Source: Schistosoma mansoni
Taxonomy: Eukaryota; Platyhelminthes; Trematoda; Strigeidida; Schistosomatidae
Direction: 5' to 3'
NCBI RefSeq assembly: GCF_000237925.1
Contig: NC_031502.1
Location: forward strand, 38,379,612 to 38,443,611
Length of the DNA stretch: 64,000 nt
The position numbers were made by a program, and so were the translations under genes. The notes beneath the pieces were generated by a model. It had not been told where the DNA came from, did no database searches, and worked only from the letters and a program-made list of their open reading frames with translations. Shown in pieces: positions 37,404 through 49,198 of this stretch (the stretch's first letter is position 1; every line of letters starts with the position of its first letter).

Positions 37404-37603
37404 NNNNNNNNNNNNNNNNNNNNNNNNNNNNNNNNNNNNNNNNNNNNNNNNNNNNNNNNNNNNNNNNNNNNNNNNNNNNNNNNNNNNNNNNNNNNNNNNN
37501 NNNNNNNNNNNNNNNNNNNNNNNNNNNNNNNNNNNNNNNNNNNNNNNNNNNNNNNNNNNNNNNNNNNNNNNNNNNNNNNNNNNNNNNNNNNNNNNNNNNN
37601 NNN
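37404..37603. other. Assembly gap (200 N)
   Basis: Exactly 200 N, probably a gap of conventional rather than measured length. Open frames crossing it are meaningless. Confidence 0.99.
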
Positions 37604-37700
37604 ACCCTGATTCCAAACCAATGGTGCACATGGGCTCCAGTTTCCTGGAGGAACAAATGGCGTATGAACCAATCGTTGGTCACCGGCTACCATGCGACTA
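37604..37700 (-). repeat. Dispersed repeat A, partial
   Basis: Starts at the gap and reads in the plus direction as the complement of the 4680-4750 part of repeat A (CCAAACCAATGGTGCACATG, GGAACAAATGGCGTATGAAC, CACCGGCTACCATG). By landmark it is inverted relative to the copies at 4460, 8536 and 10925. Confidence 0.75.
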
Positions 37701-37857
37701 TCGGTTGCTAAGAGCACAGACAGGAGGCCCAATTTCGGGAATCTGGAGTTGCCTCTAGGGGCGGTCCTCTGTCTTTTCGAACTATATTCTAGATATTCAA
37801 TTGTTTTCTTTATCATTACTAAAACATTATTTTGATCTCTTTTTTAATTTGTCTTGA

Positions 37858-37945
37858 CGTGGCTCATACGATAAGGCAACTTGAACCAACGCATATCTGC
37901 CCCTAGTTCTACGTTAATAGTGCCTGACGGACTGACATGAAGATA
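37858..37945 (-). repeat. Dispersed repeat B, partial
   Basis: GGCAACTTGAACCAACGCATAT and TCTACGTTAATAG are decayed reverse complements of repeat B (24335-24470). Confidence 0.5.
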
Positions 37946-38264
37946 AAAAAAAACAATGTGGAATTTGGTAATTGGAATAATGAACTCTCTTTCAGGAAGA
38001 ATCATTCTTTAATTTCTTTCAGGACAAGAATGATACCAAAATAACTGAAATGAGGAAGTTATAATTTTGTTTAAGCATTTTTCGTCTAACAATATTGCAG
38101 TTATCATATCACCGTATTTAGCTACTACTAAAATTGATAGTAGTATAAAAATAAATCACACAATAACTAAGTAGATACTATTCGAGGGCAAGTGTGGCGG
38201 TTATGATCAAGCGCTAATTAACTTGTTTATTCTACATTACAAAAAATATTTCATTCACACTTAC

Positions 38265-38324
38265 TGGCTTGAAAGGGTTATTTTCTGAATCAATTGATAA
38301 GGGTGTACCTCCAGGTTCAGCAGA
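38265..38324 (-). CDS. Orphan exon-like segment (60 nt)
   Basis: On the minus strand a strong acceptor (CTTTTTTTTGCTTCAG) precedes 20 open codons (SAEPGGTPLSIDSENN...) and a donor GTAAGTGTG follows. The segment is less AT-rich than its flanks. No protein family is recognised and no partner exons were found nearby. It lies within the composite block between two SINEs, so it could be a captured host exon, an exon of a gene disrupted by insertions, or chance. Confidence 0.35.
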
Positions 38325-38449
38325 CTGAAGCAAAAAAAAGATCGAATAAGTTTATATCGATTTACAGTATTTTAATAAGAGGAAAGTATTCATGTGAACA
38401 ACTGTAAAAATATAGAGTAGGAAATTTCATTAAAGTGACAAAGAGTTTC

Positions 38450-38813
38450 CTTGATTCCACTGCTAGTCACTATCCATCTTTGCTTACAATACTTGTGAAT
38501 TAAGGCTTTATCGAGGCAATACGCACATATGCCAATTAGAGACTGACCAGTTGCAGTCCTAACACATCGATAGGAAGATTCAAACAAACAATACTAAATG
38601 AATTTAAACTTCACCCCATTACACAAGCAAGTGGATATAAGAACTCAGTGGCCGAGTGGATAACATGATGGCGTTTGAAGCGAAAGGTACTGGGTTCGAG
38701 TCTCAGAGTGAATATCAACTCTGAGATGCAGGTACATCCAGCTAACGAGTCCCAAATAGGACGAAACGCGCGTCCTGGATTCCACTGCTAGCCACTATCC
38801 ATCTTTGCTTAGC
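38450..38813 (+). mobile_element. S-alpha hammerhead repeat, a little over one full unit
   Basis: Begins CTTGATTCCACTGC at the position just after the ribozyme cleavage site, runs through the tail (to about 38605), then a tRNA-like head (A box AGTGGCCGAGTGGATAAC, B box GGGTTCGAGTCTC), a complete ribozyme region (core CTAACGA 38742-38748, stem II 38749-38762, GAAAC 38763-38767, GTC 38772-38774) and again CTGGATTCCACTGCTAGCC to 38813. Cleavage site to cleavage site is 325 bp, close to the known S-alpha unit length of about 330. Confidence 0.85.
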
Positions 38814-39519
38814 ACGTTGTTGAACTGCTTTTAAGTGTTTTCTAGCGTGGCGTTTTTGACAACGGCTAATGTGTCGTCTCAATAACGAATCAGAACTTTT
38901 GGCTTGATCACTAGTAAGATCGAGGCTTCCAGTCTTCGCACCACTACTTCTGCTATACGTCTTGATATTATGATCCCTTTGGCGTCGCTTTTGTTTGTTT
39001 GTAGGTTTTGCTGTCGAACTGCAAGTATGTTGTCAAGCATATATTGATGAGCTTCAAATCCAAAGTTAGACAAGCTAATTGTTGAGCACTTGCATGTTTT
39101 TCTCCAAAAACCAGAGGTAGATATAAGCGCTAGCCAAGAACTTTTGATCGCCCGAAAATCTCCAAATCTCAACACCAGGTGATTAAGGCACTTCAAACCA
39201 GAGGATTATTGGTCTGATATTTTGTTCTGTTCCGACTGTAGACTTAACCGAACAAGAATAACTCGCGAAAGAGTGTAAAAGAAGAGAACGGTATTCAGCA
39301 AGTGGTAATAGCGCAAACATTTGGTAATGAGAACAAAAGATTTCAGTTCACAGTATAAAGGGTGAATCCAACGCTCAGGATACTGTCTTGGTCAATCGAC
39401 CCACTTGAAAAGTGTCGATCAGAAAAATATCAAGTAGTTTAACAGATTCCGGTTTAAGCAAGGTTAATCATAGTTTAATGTACTGTATCATATTTTGATT
39501 TAAAAATGGTTATTACATA

Positions 39520-39947
39520 ATGAGATTGATAGGTGGCCTGGTTCACTCACTATTAGGAAGAAGCGATGATAGTATTAAGACATCTAGATTTCCCGAAAAT
39601 CTGTTTTGTGTTATATGGAATTTGTTTTTCTTCATCGCTGAATTCTCTTACTTCCACATCCATCTACTGGAATTTCTAATGTCACAGGTAGTATTTGAGG
39701 CGACGCAACTGGCCTTTAGAAGCTTAAATCCTTTCCTTTGCTTCGGAAATTTAAAGAGAGAATGAATTTCTTACATCCTATTGGGAATTTTTGTGATTGT
39801 AACGAGTGCTAAAATAGATTTTCTATAATTCCACAGATGTTGGAATAAGGTATCGAGGTAACTGGTTACATGTCGTTACATTCGGTTTTCATCTCTGATA
39901 TGTCTTGTTGGTTGAACGCTTTATTCAGATCCTAAGCTATTCTGATA
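39520..39947. other. Unclassified repeat-like sequence
   Basis: An 81-codon open frame at 39520-39765 has no recognised similarity; the region adjoins the Penelope-like element and is probably retroelement debris. Confidence 0.3.
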
Positions 39948-40170
39948 ACCCCAGGCTAGAACTACACAGCGACTTAAACACCAGGGAGAAGACTCGAGTA
40001 TGAGAGAAATACTTTACTGCAAGGATCATTTATGTACAGAAAATACAGGGATTTTATAGTAATCAGGAGACCTTGAGTTTACATAGTAACAGTGTGTTGA
40101 TCAGCCAATCAGGATCTCGTTATTTTAGTAACATAGCTTCTGACTAATCGCTGATTGGTTAGGGCTCTTT
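39948..40170 (+). repeat. Dispersed repeat C
   Basis: Second copy of the repeat at 36220-36515, in opposite orientation. It may extend to about 40250. Confidence 0.6.
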
Positions 40171-40859
40171 ATGAGCCTCTGGAGGCTCTGTTAGAGTTCT
40201 CTGTAAGCCGACTCAACAATCTCTACCAGACTTTTTTGCACTAACCCAGATGTCATTCAAACTGGATCACTTTCACAACCCTATGAGAATATCAGACCTT
40301 TTTCTTTCCATCATCTCTGGTTAACCCGATGTCAACCTGTGCACTGAATTCTTCATACGAGACAATAAAGTTATAAGCTTTCCTTAAAGCTTATGGACAA
40401 AAAATGTAAGATGATTTTTCCCTGTTCTCTGGATATCTGCGTTGTAGTGAGAAATAATTACTTGAAGTAAAACAGTGCAGATATTTGGCATTGATGTTCG
40501 CCACAGCAACCACAGCCAACTGAGGACACCTGGTTAGACGGTACAGCTATGTATCTGCAAAGACCAAGTAAGCCACTTGGGCTCTTCCATATAGTCACTC
40601 TAACAGTTCATCTCTTTTCTTATATCTGTTCAAATATTATTTTATCCTAAAACTTTATAGTCTTCCACCTGATTATACCGTAACTATAGTAGTCATGGCG
40701 TTTCGACACTGACGTTGTTCTATTTGTCTTATCCATATCGTCTTAGATTCTGTGATCCTCAGAAATATGGACGTCAGTAACTTATGACTGTTGGTTGCCA
40801 TTCGCATCCATCCATGAAGTGAATTAAGTTAGCTAGAAACAGATGTAATACACAAACTC

Positions 40860-41110
40860 ACAAAATATGTTGAACCACTATCAGGTGTGCCAAAAGACAG
40901 CAAAAACCGAAGAACTACCAGATATCACTTACGAGATCAATAGGAACAACAGAAAGGAGCATTATGTAGGACAAAGCGGACCCCTTTCGTGTATGTCTAC
41001 ATGAACATCGGGAGGTGCCAAGGTATCTGGACACAGCTTCAGGCACATCGATGTATGTGTTGAAATATGGACGTGATTTCGAATGGGCAAATGTTTAAGC
41101 TGCAGACAGA
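40860..41110 (+). mobile_element. Possible Penelope-like GIY-YIG remnant
   Basis: Decayed plus-strand frame with INRNNRKEHYVGQSG followed by a histidine-rich stretch, similar in pattern to the IYKINC...YIGQSG region at 36050-35900. Short and broken. Confidence 0.4.
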
Positions 41111-44074
41111 GAAAACACAAAGGTAACTGAGGACTCTTAAAAGTATATAACTCAGGAAATTCATCAGTCCAAAGACGTATAATATTGACTCAGTTTATTA
41201 CACAATAGAGAGAAGGGTTAATAATTTCAAATTCGAGTCTCCTTGGCGGATTTTGGGTTTAGTTTCACCGTAATAAAGTCAACTATGATTTAATTCTCCT
41301 TCCCCTAGGAATGTGTCACATTATTGCTCCTTTGTGGAATTTTACTACGGACACTAAAAGTGCAGTATATAATTACTTTCTTTCGCTTAAAGCTGGATGA
41401 TCAGTGCTCGTGACAAGGTGTGTAAACCGCTGTCTTAGATGTTAGTTTTTGGGTTTTGACTTACGATGAAGTAAAGATGCGAAGGTACGGTAAATTTATT
41501 TTCCCCTATGCAAACATCCAACAGTCCTGTTGTGACTAAAAATAAGACGATTTGTCTAATTCAATAAGTCGCTTGATTTCAATGCACTATAGGTGATCAT
41601 AGGCGTTTCAAGTTGATTTATAAACAAGTCAACAGTTAGATTAGAACGCAAAGATTTTTCGAATATACAGTTAGGATAGTGTCGCCCAGCCAAAGGTAAA
41701 CTTGAATTGGATGTATCACAGCGTAAATTGTATCAAAACGGATGAGTTGGCAATCTGTGACTTTTAAGGATCAAAATTCAAGTTTATACTTATTTTGGTC
41801 ATTGTAAAATGTGATCTGGCATCCTGTAAATGAACTTGTGGAAGTATAGACCACTAGGAGTTGTAACTTGAATTTTCTCCCCCACAATAGAGCTACTGAT
41901 TTTGAAATTTCTTTGTTTCATATCAGGCGATAGAGGAAACCCTCTCGAAAAAGTATCAACACTATGAAGAGAGAATTTTCGATTTTGTTTTTCTACTTCT
42001 TTGGGGTACTCCTACAATGTTGACTTCACAATTTGAATGTTGACCTTTAGCTTACGCTCCGGATAGATTACCGTGTTAGGAACATATATTCATTTTAATG
42101 GTATGTACCGAATGTAATATACTTTGTTATATTTGGAGGAGATTCCAAAGATAAACATTCGTCATTGGAGTTCATTAGTTTGTTGAATGAATATTTTATT
42201 TCGTAATATGTTTTTCGTTTGATAAAACAGTTGGGTTGATTATATCTCCAAGTTTGTTTTCTAAGAATTTCATATAAGTTCGTTGGTTAGACAGTTCTTA
42301 GTAGCTATGAAGAGTGAGTCAGTCAAGTTGTTATCCCTTAGAATCTGTAGCGTGTATCAGCCAATACAGATCACAGGATTTCAATGAGACAAAAGCATTC
42401 TTATTGAGTAGGTATTGGCAGCATGAGTTTCATCTCTAGTCCTTATAAGGCTCTCGTGTGATATCCGTCGAAGTTTCACTCATATTATGGGGTTGTAATA
42501 GGAGCGAGTATATGACTGTTCTATTGACCTGTTGACAGAAAGCTATGTTTTGGGTGTTTTTGAGGAGTTGAATCTTTATTTTCATGTTGAACTCTATGAG
42601 GATTCAATAAAACGAGACAGTGAATAATTCGATAATGATAACAACAGTTAATTGTACTTTGTGTGTTCCCTAAGTTTCCTACAACGGTCTACGTGAGCTT
42701 GTGAGTAGCTGAAGAGAAACTACAAAATATTCAGTCTTCACAGCTTGCCTCAAGTCGATAAAAACTAATTCACATAAAATTATTATCCTCAAAATATTTC
42801 ATAGAATTACTACTAGTTTACTATTTTAATATCATCTAAAAATCATTGTTTTCGCGGTAAAACTTATAAAGCCTTAACAATAGCTGTATGCTCAATCTGT
42901 TGACAGTTTATATGAATAGGGATAGTGGTAACATTGCCTTGGTCCAGCGTTAAAGTTTAATGGTCTATCGACAGTCTAAACACTGTTGCCAAAGAAAGAC
43001 ATTACACCTGACGAATTGTATGAACAATCTGCAATATTGCTCATCTGGGTTTGTTGCATTCAAAGTCTTTTCAGCTCACAGCAACCATTTCGCCTTAGTG
43101 TTATTTAGAATATTTACATCTGTTGTCGGTACACCAAGTTTGATAGATAAATTTGAACATATTTCAATTATATAAAAATCGTGCAATCACAAAAAGATCC
43201 AAACAGAATAATATTGTGATTGTGTGCATCATTTTTATGTGATGTATATTCGTCGATGACCTGTCGTACCTTCATTACTAGTAAATCATTCTCTTCTCCC
43301 TCTTGTTCGTGTTATTTCCAAGTCTTTTAAAGTTTCAGTATCGAATATACGGTTCAAGAAAACAAAAATTAGTGAAATAAAAATTATAGGAAATTTAGAA
43401 GATTATGGTCCAAAGGAAAACAAGAGTGACTGAACCTGTGCCATTTTGTATGATTTTCAACCATGCCATCCAAAGCCTTTAGTCATGAGGATTACAACTA
43501 GATATTGTTCACCTATTCACGTTGGTCAGTTCAGTTGTCAGTGTTTTCATGGGCTGATACTTTGTCTTGGTTTGACCGCCCCTAGCGTTTTTCCAGCCTA
43601 GTTCTACACTAGACACCATCTTGCGTCAAGTTAGTCAGTGGATGAGAATAAGTCATACATGTCCTAGACTTCTCATTTGATAGATGTTAATTATCGATCC
43701 TCTATCCTTGTATAGTACTTTGTATCTAATCTCGAAACCATCGACTCGATGGTAAAAAAGTATACTAGCAAAGCTTTGATGACACTCATGATCAAATGCC
43801 AGTAAACTACAAGTGTATTTTGATTCTTAGAGAGCACATTTCACAGCCATGGTTTAGAGCGGAATAAGTTGCTGAGCAGTAATTAATATTCTTCATTCCT
43901 GACACTGAAGCAAGTTATGTATAATCCGGGAAGTAATGAGAGATAAATAATTTTCACTAGTTGCTTCACTTTCGGGATTTCATCTGACATTGAACTTTTC
44001 GTAGGGGAACACTACTACTAATAAATCAAGCATAACCTCAGATTACTTTCTGATCGATTTTAAGGTAAATATAG
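41111..44074. other. No gene seen; scattered repeat-like patches
   Basis: Neither strand gave a recognisable protein or spliceable exon chain. 43500-43700 has the base composition of an old retroelement tail. Confidence 0.45.
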
Positions 44075-44575
44075 TATTTGAAATGAGTGTTTGCAGTCCT
44101 GGATTTGCCCACAGTTATAAGAGTAATCGAGATGATCAAATAAAAAAGTTTAGTGACCTCTTAAACAAAGCTAAATACTTAATTAAGTTTATAAAAGAGA
44201 CAAAGTTTACTGAACCAAGAGGAAAATCAACAGATGCCTGATATCATAGCCAAAACAAATCCTGGAAAGTCAGTATTAACCTTGGTACTCATATTACTTA
44301 TAAAGACCGATTGAGTAAAACCTGAGCTGACTAAGATAGTTTAGTACGATTTGAAAGGTGATGAAACCGGTGTAAAAGATCTAATTACATATAAAATAGT
44401 CATGCCAAAGACAGTATAGGTGATAAAGGTCATGAAGACCTGCAATGTAAATACCTGTAATCGCTCTATGGCGAAGCTGATACAGAGGGGTTTGAAGAGA
44501 CTAAGTAGCCTAGACCTGTGTTTTGAAATATTGGCAAGAAATATTAGGTTTTTTTGCGAAACAATCAGTCAATAA
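44075..44575 (+). mobile_element. Probable LINE coding remnant
   Basis: A largely coherent frame (PGFAHSYKSNRDDQIKKF, LLNKAKYLIKFIKETKFTEP, INLGTHITYKDRL) then a frame change into VMKTGVKDLITYKIVMPKTV. Basic, lysine-rich, with stops; it has the look of the ORF1 or linker part of a non-LTR element, but I could not place it in a family. Confidence 0.4.
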
Positions 44576-45997
44576 TTATGATGGATCAGTAGACGTCGGT
44601 TAAATCGTAAAGGTAGATATTTGTGTTTGATTATTTTGGTGGAAGCATTTATTTACTTCTTGAACAATTATATTTCTAGATAGAGACGTCTACGAAGATT
44701 TCCAATCCGTATTTTAATTATTGAGGTCAATATTTTTTCAGCACTTACAGGTGCTACAAACACCTCTTCTCTGCAAAACGCGGTCAAAACTTTACAACCT
44801 TGGAATTTGTCTGCTTTCTTTTGATCTGTGAAGCAGAATAGTCTGCTTTATCAAAAATTCAGTCGCTGTATTATCGCTTGTATTCAAAGTGATCTGGTGC
44901 GAAATGTGTACTTAAAGTTCGAAAGACTATTTCCTTTAGAGTTTTCAAGCTGTCATTTTTAATGAGTGTACAATGTGCAATAAAACTACATCAAGTTCCA
45001 TTTAATAATTTTCTAAGTATCCTGTGAACTCTCGCTACTTAACTTATGGTACTCTCACAGAGATCATATTCTAGTGGGAACGCAAACTAGATATTACTAA
45101 AGTTACAGACTCAGTATTGTTAAACATGATATTTCAGCTGATAAACTATGAATATATATGAAGCAATGTTTTTTAAACATACTATAAAATATTTCCTCGG
45201 ATAGATCTTCGGTTTTTTTGAAGTGATAGGGTGCTGAGATATACCTGAAAGTGCGAAATAAATCCATAGGGATAATTTATGAAATCTCTCTAATTTAGCT
45301 TAATATACAGATTAAGTAGACGATTTTTGTTAAAATACTAATCAATAACCGAAATAAACTAAAACTGCATGATTATATTCTGTGTTTTTATTTTTATAGA
45401 CAAATTAAAAATCTTTTTATACATCATTGCGTATTCCAAATGTAGTAATCAAGCCGTTACATATGGTAATGCGTACGTTCAAAATCTTTTAGCTACATCA
45501 TACAAGAAATCACAAAGCAGATATAACTTGTAAATTAATGCTATAAAATTAACTGTTTTATCTCTAATCTGCGTGAAAACATTGATCAGTTTAGGTTTTT
45601 CATTTTCATTTCCTATGAAAGTGAGATTGCTTAAATGAGGGAATATTCTAAATATCTATGAAATCCTTGGTACAACCATATATTGTATTTCTATGTTATA
45701 TACTACACTTTTAGTCATTATTCCATGTTGTTTCGTCTACTAAGCGTGTCACAAAAAATAGAAATATTCATGTACTTAATTAATAATACAGATTCTTGCT
45801 CATTGGTTTACAAAAACTAACTTTAAGTTATGATTTTTACCAGAACTCTAGTAGTTTTAATACTAGTCGAAATAATGAGAGGAGTTCTGTCATTAGTAAT
45901 TTCATAGATAAGTCTGATGATCCTGGCTGTCTCACTTATTTGTATGTAGTTGTGGTTATTAAGGCTTTTTTACTTCATATTAGCATTTAGCTGTGCG

Positions 45998-46095
45998 TAA
46001 ACGTGAAGCGTTCAGGACAGAGGTGGATAGAGAATGCTGGTGAGCGGCCTATGCTCCTTCACGAGGGGTAACAGGCGTAAGTAAGTAAGTAAACG
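45998..46095 (+). mobile_element. 3' end of an RTE-like LINE
   Basis: CGTTCAGGACAGAGGTGGAT ... GAATGCTGGTGAGCGGCCTA ... CACGAGGGGTAACAGGCGTAA is a decayed form of the C-terminal D-R-D-G-W-R...S-G-L-C-S coding end of RTE elements, followed by a short GTAAGTAAGTAA tail typical of RTE 3' ends. Confidence 0.65.
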
Positions 46096-49000
46096 TGAAG
46101 CGACACATCTGACCTAAAAGCCATTGAAGATGATTACTTTTCATACTTCCAAACCATAAACTGAAGCTCTAGACTTTAGGACCCATTCTATGTAGAAATA
46201 CCACTAAAAATATAACAATATTACCTATGATCTAATGAGTGAAGCTTTCTAGGGCGTTTGATTCGCTGAAGTATAGAATATTGCTTAATGTGAGAAACCT
46301 TCACGCATTAACTATGCCTCATAGCCTTGCAAATGAACCTGTATTCAAATATAAGGTTAAGTTAACTGCCTCATAATCTTACGGGGGATTTAAGCATTTA
46401 AACTAGCAGCTAAGTAATTCATTAACTTCTGTAGTTTCTATGAATTTTTTAATTGAATTTGAGATTTTGATAAATATATTTTTTTCCTCCAAATTTCATG
46501 ACCAGACTTCCTCAAAATACGTTAGCCATCACTATTTACACAATGAACAAAATTTCGAGGTTTAAAAAAGTCACACTTTGAATAACAAATATGTAGATCA
46601 GTATAAAAACATGTCTTTTAGTATTATATACATGATATAATACATATTGATGTGATGCAATCTAATCTCTTTTATGTTATCAATGGAGGTGTTATGAAAA
46701 TGTTATATTAACGAATAGATATTATTTGAGTCTTATTTTCATCTCACATTTTGAATTCATGGGTCAATTTTTGTTTATTTGTCTGCTTTTTACAACTAAA
46801 ACTTCCTAAGAAGCTACAATTACGATGAATTACAAAGATTAGAGACAATCCATGACCTTAAAAGTTGTTTGTTGGTGAAACTGATCAGTTATATTGACTG
46901 ATGTTTCTGTTACTAGTAAAATAGGACCAATGATCCACATACAGGTTAAGTTACGAAACTATAAACCACGCCTTCAATAGGTGTGGTTTGGTTGTTTAAA
47001 CCCAAGTAATCTGAGCAAGTTTTAATTTTGAATCATGTCTCCGCTAGTTTGCAAATTTACTGCTTAAAAATAACCGGAGGAAAATTATTTATTTTGTAAA
47101 CCATTATTTAGCATTCTTGTTTGAATCTGTTACGAAAATGTTTATTTGAAGTCTACATTAACATTAGTAGCATGTATTAACAAAGAAGTTGATTATCTAA
47201 ATTATTTGGTACTAAATGTTGGTAAACATATTCCCTTCCCTACATCATATCATATGATAGTCAAAGAGTCTCCATAGCTTGGTACTTTGTGATTGCTTAT
47301 ATATTTATGTTGTTAGATAAAAGTAGGTAATATTTGTATGTGGTTTTATTTTGCTAATTATTTTTGGATGCATGACTTAAAGTGTACAGATTACTTTTAA
47401 TCTGATTTTTATCAAGTTTTTATTGCAATGACCATTATGTGTTTGTCATTTACTTTGGCATGTGATTGGTCATTCTCCTGAAAAATCAAGAAGTTATTTA
47501 AAACTCTTGAAAATCATATTTCACTCACAAAATTATGATTAAATGTGACTTCTGGACTGTTATTAAACGGTAGCACGTAATACCGATGTTTAGTAAGAAA
47601 ACTGATGAAGCCATTTGCTTAGAATGCCACTTGGCTTGAAACATGAACTTTTCATGATATTCTCGTATAGTTTCAACATTAATTCAGGTTTACGAGGAAG
47701 TATGACAAGTTTAATATTTACTGAGTATTTGAGATTGTAGTGAAACCCATGACTTATCTGTCTGCTTTTATTTAGGAAGAATAGTTTTCATTGTTTTAGA
47801 CTTGAACCACACGATAAATTACAAAGTATTTTGAGAGGTTACATATGAGAGTGAGGTAAATAACCGTATAGCTTGCCAGAGATGTAGTCAATGTTATTTA
47901 CCATTTAAATGTTTAACTGCAACTTCATGTAACATTAAGTTGCTTATCACTCAAAAGAATCTCTGTTTACTGAAAAGTTTTTCTATATTCTAGGCTATGC
48001 TTTACTTGCAATTTTCTGTTTTCCGAAGTGAAACAATTTTAAAGTCACAAGCAAAGTAAAACGCGTTCCAACCACTACGTCTCACGTTTGATTACAGATT
48101 CAGCGATTTCTTTTCGAATGATGAAATACTGGTAATGTCACAGACATAGTATAACTCAAAACTGATTTTGTAACCCTATGCTTAGCATATAAGTTAATTA
48201 GGTATTTGTTTAGAAACTAAACGCGATCTTTTTATTTTCATTGGTGTGTACACTGCATAGTTCAGTGAATTAACAACTAGAGTTCTCTTTTATTGATGCA
48301 GCCAAGTTGGGACAATAATTTTTTTTCAATGATTTATGACAATAATCACAAACTTCTTAACGAACTTGTTTTATTTTAGTCTTTTAAAATATCTGCGGAA
48401 TTAAGATAAAATACACCGGAATAATTGTTCTGAAATAGTTTAATGTTTAACATGATTTAATTTTTCTCCTACTTGCAATCATTCAAACATCCACCAACAA
48501 ATCTTCACAGGGATCTTTATTTTCATTTATAATTATGATTATTTCCATATAAACATTGTAAGATTTAGCGCTCATTAGATATTCTATTTTTACTTTGTTT
48601 ATCAAAGCAACATATTTTAAAGTCACGAAGGTTAATTATTTAAAATTTGAATACCAGAAGTTTAATTCTAGGATAGTGTATCTTCTAAACTATAAGTTCT
48701 TGTTTGCACTTCGCATTCTTTTGGGTCTCTGCGATTCAGTGATCTGTATAAACTTGGGAAAAGTAGTCTCTGTTAGTTTCATTATTGATGATAAAAGGTT
48801 GATTTGGTAGTTTTAAGACTAGAATGTAAAAATTAAGATAGCTCTCCAGTTACTTCGTTCAAGATAGTATTAACTTGTTGTATACGCACACAGGTGTTTA
48901 TTTGAACCTGTTGCTATTTATTTTCTGTGGTTAATGATCAAACTTCACCTTCTGTTACTGATTTATGATTGATATTAAACATTTCATTTTAGATAATTTT

Positions 49001-49198
49001 AAATCAAACTATTTCGTGAAGTTTTTGTTTTACTGCTGAACATATTATATGGTCGGGAACGTTTTATACCTAACTAGTAACAGCTGCAGTTAACGTACAC
49101 TACCCACGGCCTCAATACCACAGTTGACCATGTATAATGTGAACACGTCAACATATTCTCCATATAACCATCATATTATTATTTGAAAATTACTACCA
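46096..49198. other. Upstream region of UGCG; nothing coding seen
   Basis: AT-rich DNA without recognisable elements. It should include the promoter and any 5' non-coding exon of the gene at 49199, but no motif can be supported. Confidence 0.5.

Larger units (their letters stand above)
36943..38813. mobile_element. Composite block inserted in the Penelope-like element, with SINEs at both edges
   Basis: Bounded by ACGTTTTTGAACTGC (36928-36942) and ACGTTGTTGAACTGC (38814-38828), 14 of 15 identical, both belonging to the same RT position. The left edge is a minus-oriented S-alpha repeat and the right edge a plus-oriented one, so both tails point outward. Between them lie the N gap, a piece of repeat A, repeat B and an exon-like segment. 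Whether this is one insertion or an assembly join at the gap cannot be decided here. Confidence 0.5.
35470..39200 (-). mobile_element. Penelope-like element, broken and interrupted
   Basis: Minus-strand parts in order: reverse transcriptase palm (about 39200-38830, with a DDTLAVV motif), the distal RT (about 36940-36520, with SFLDVFTNRT), a stretch with RLLKPLGIGVAHKP, a GIY-YIG-type endonuclease (about 36050-35900, with IYKINC and YIGQSGRPLQLRLHKHQ), and a C-terminal region to about 35480. RT followed by GIY-YIG is the hallmark of Penelope-like retroelements. The copy is an old fossil with several breaks. It is interrupted by a composite block (36943-38813) and by a 0.3-kb repeat (36220-36515). 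Confidence 0.8.

Noticed and set aside
37352-37816. Open frames of 86-144 codons across the N gap
   Set aside because: They exist only because N has no stop codons.
38640-38715. tRNA-like sequence with A and B boxes
   Set aside because: It is the head of an S-alpha repeat; no complete cloverleaf with an acceptor stem, so not a tRNA gene. The same holds for 1880-1940 and 56820-56900.
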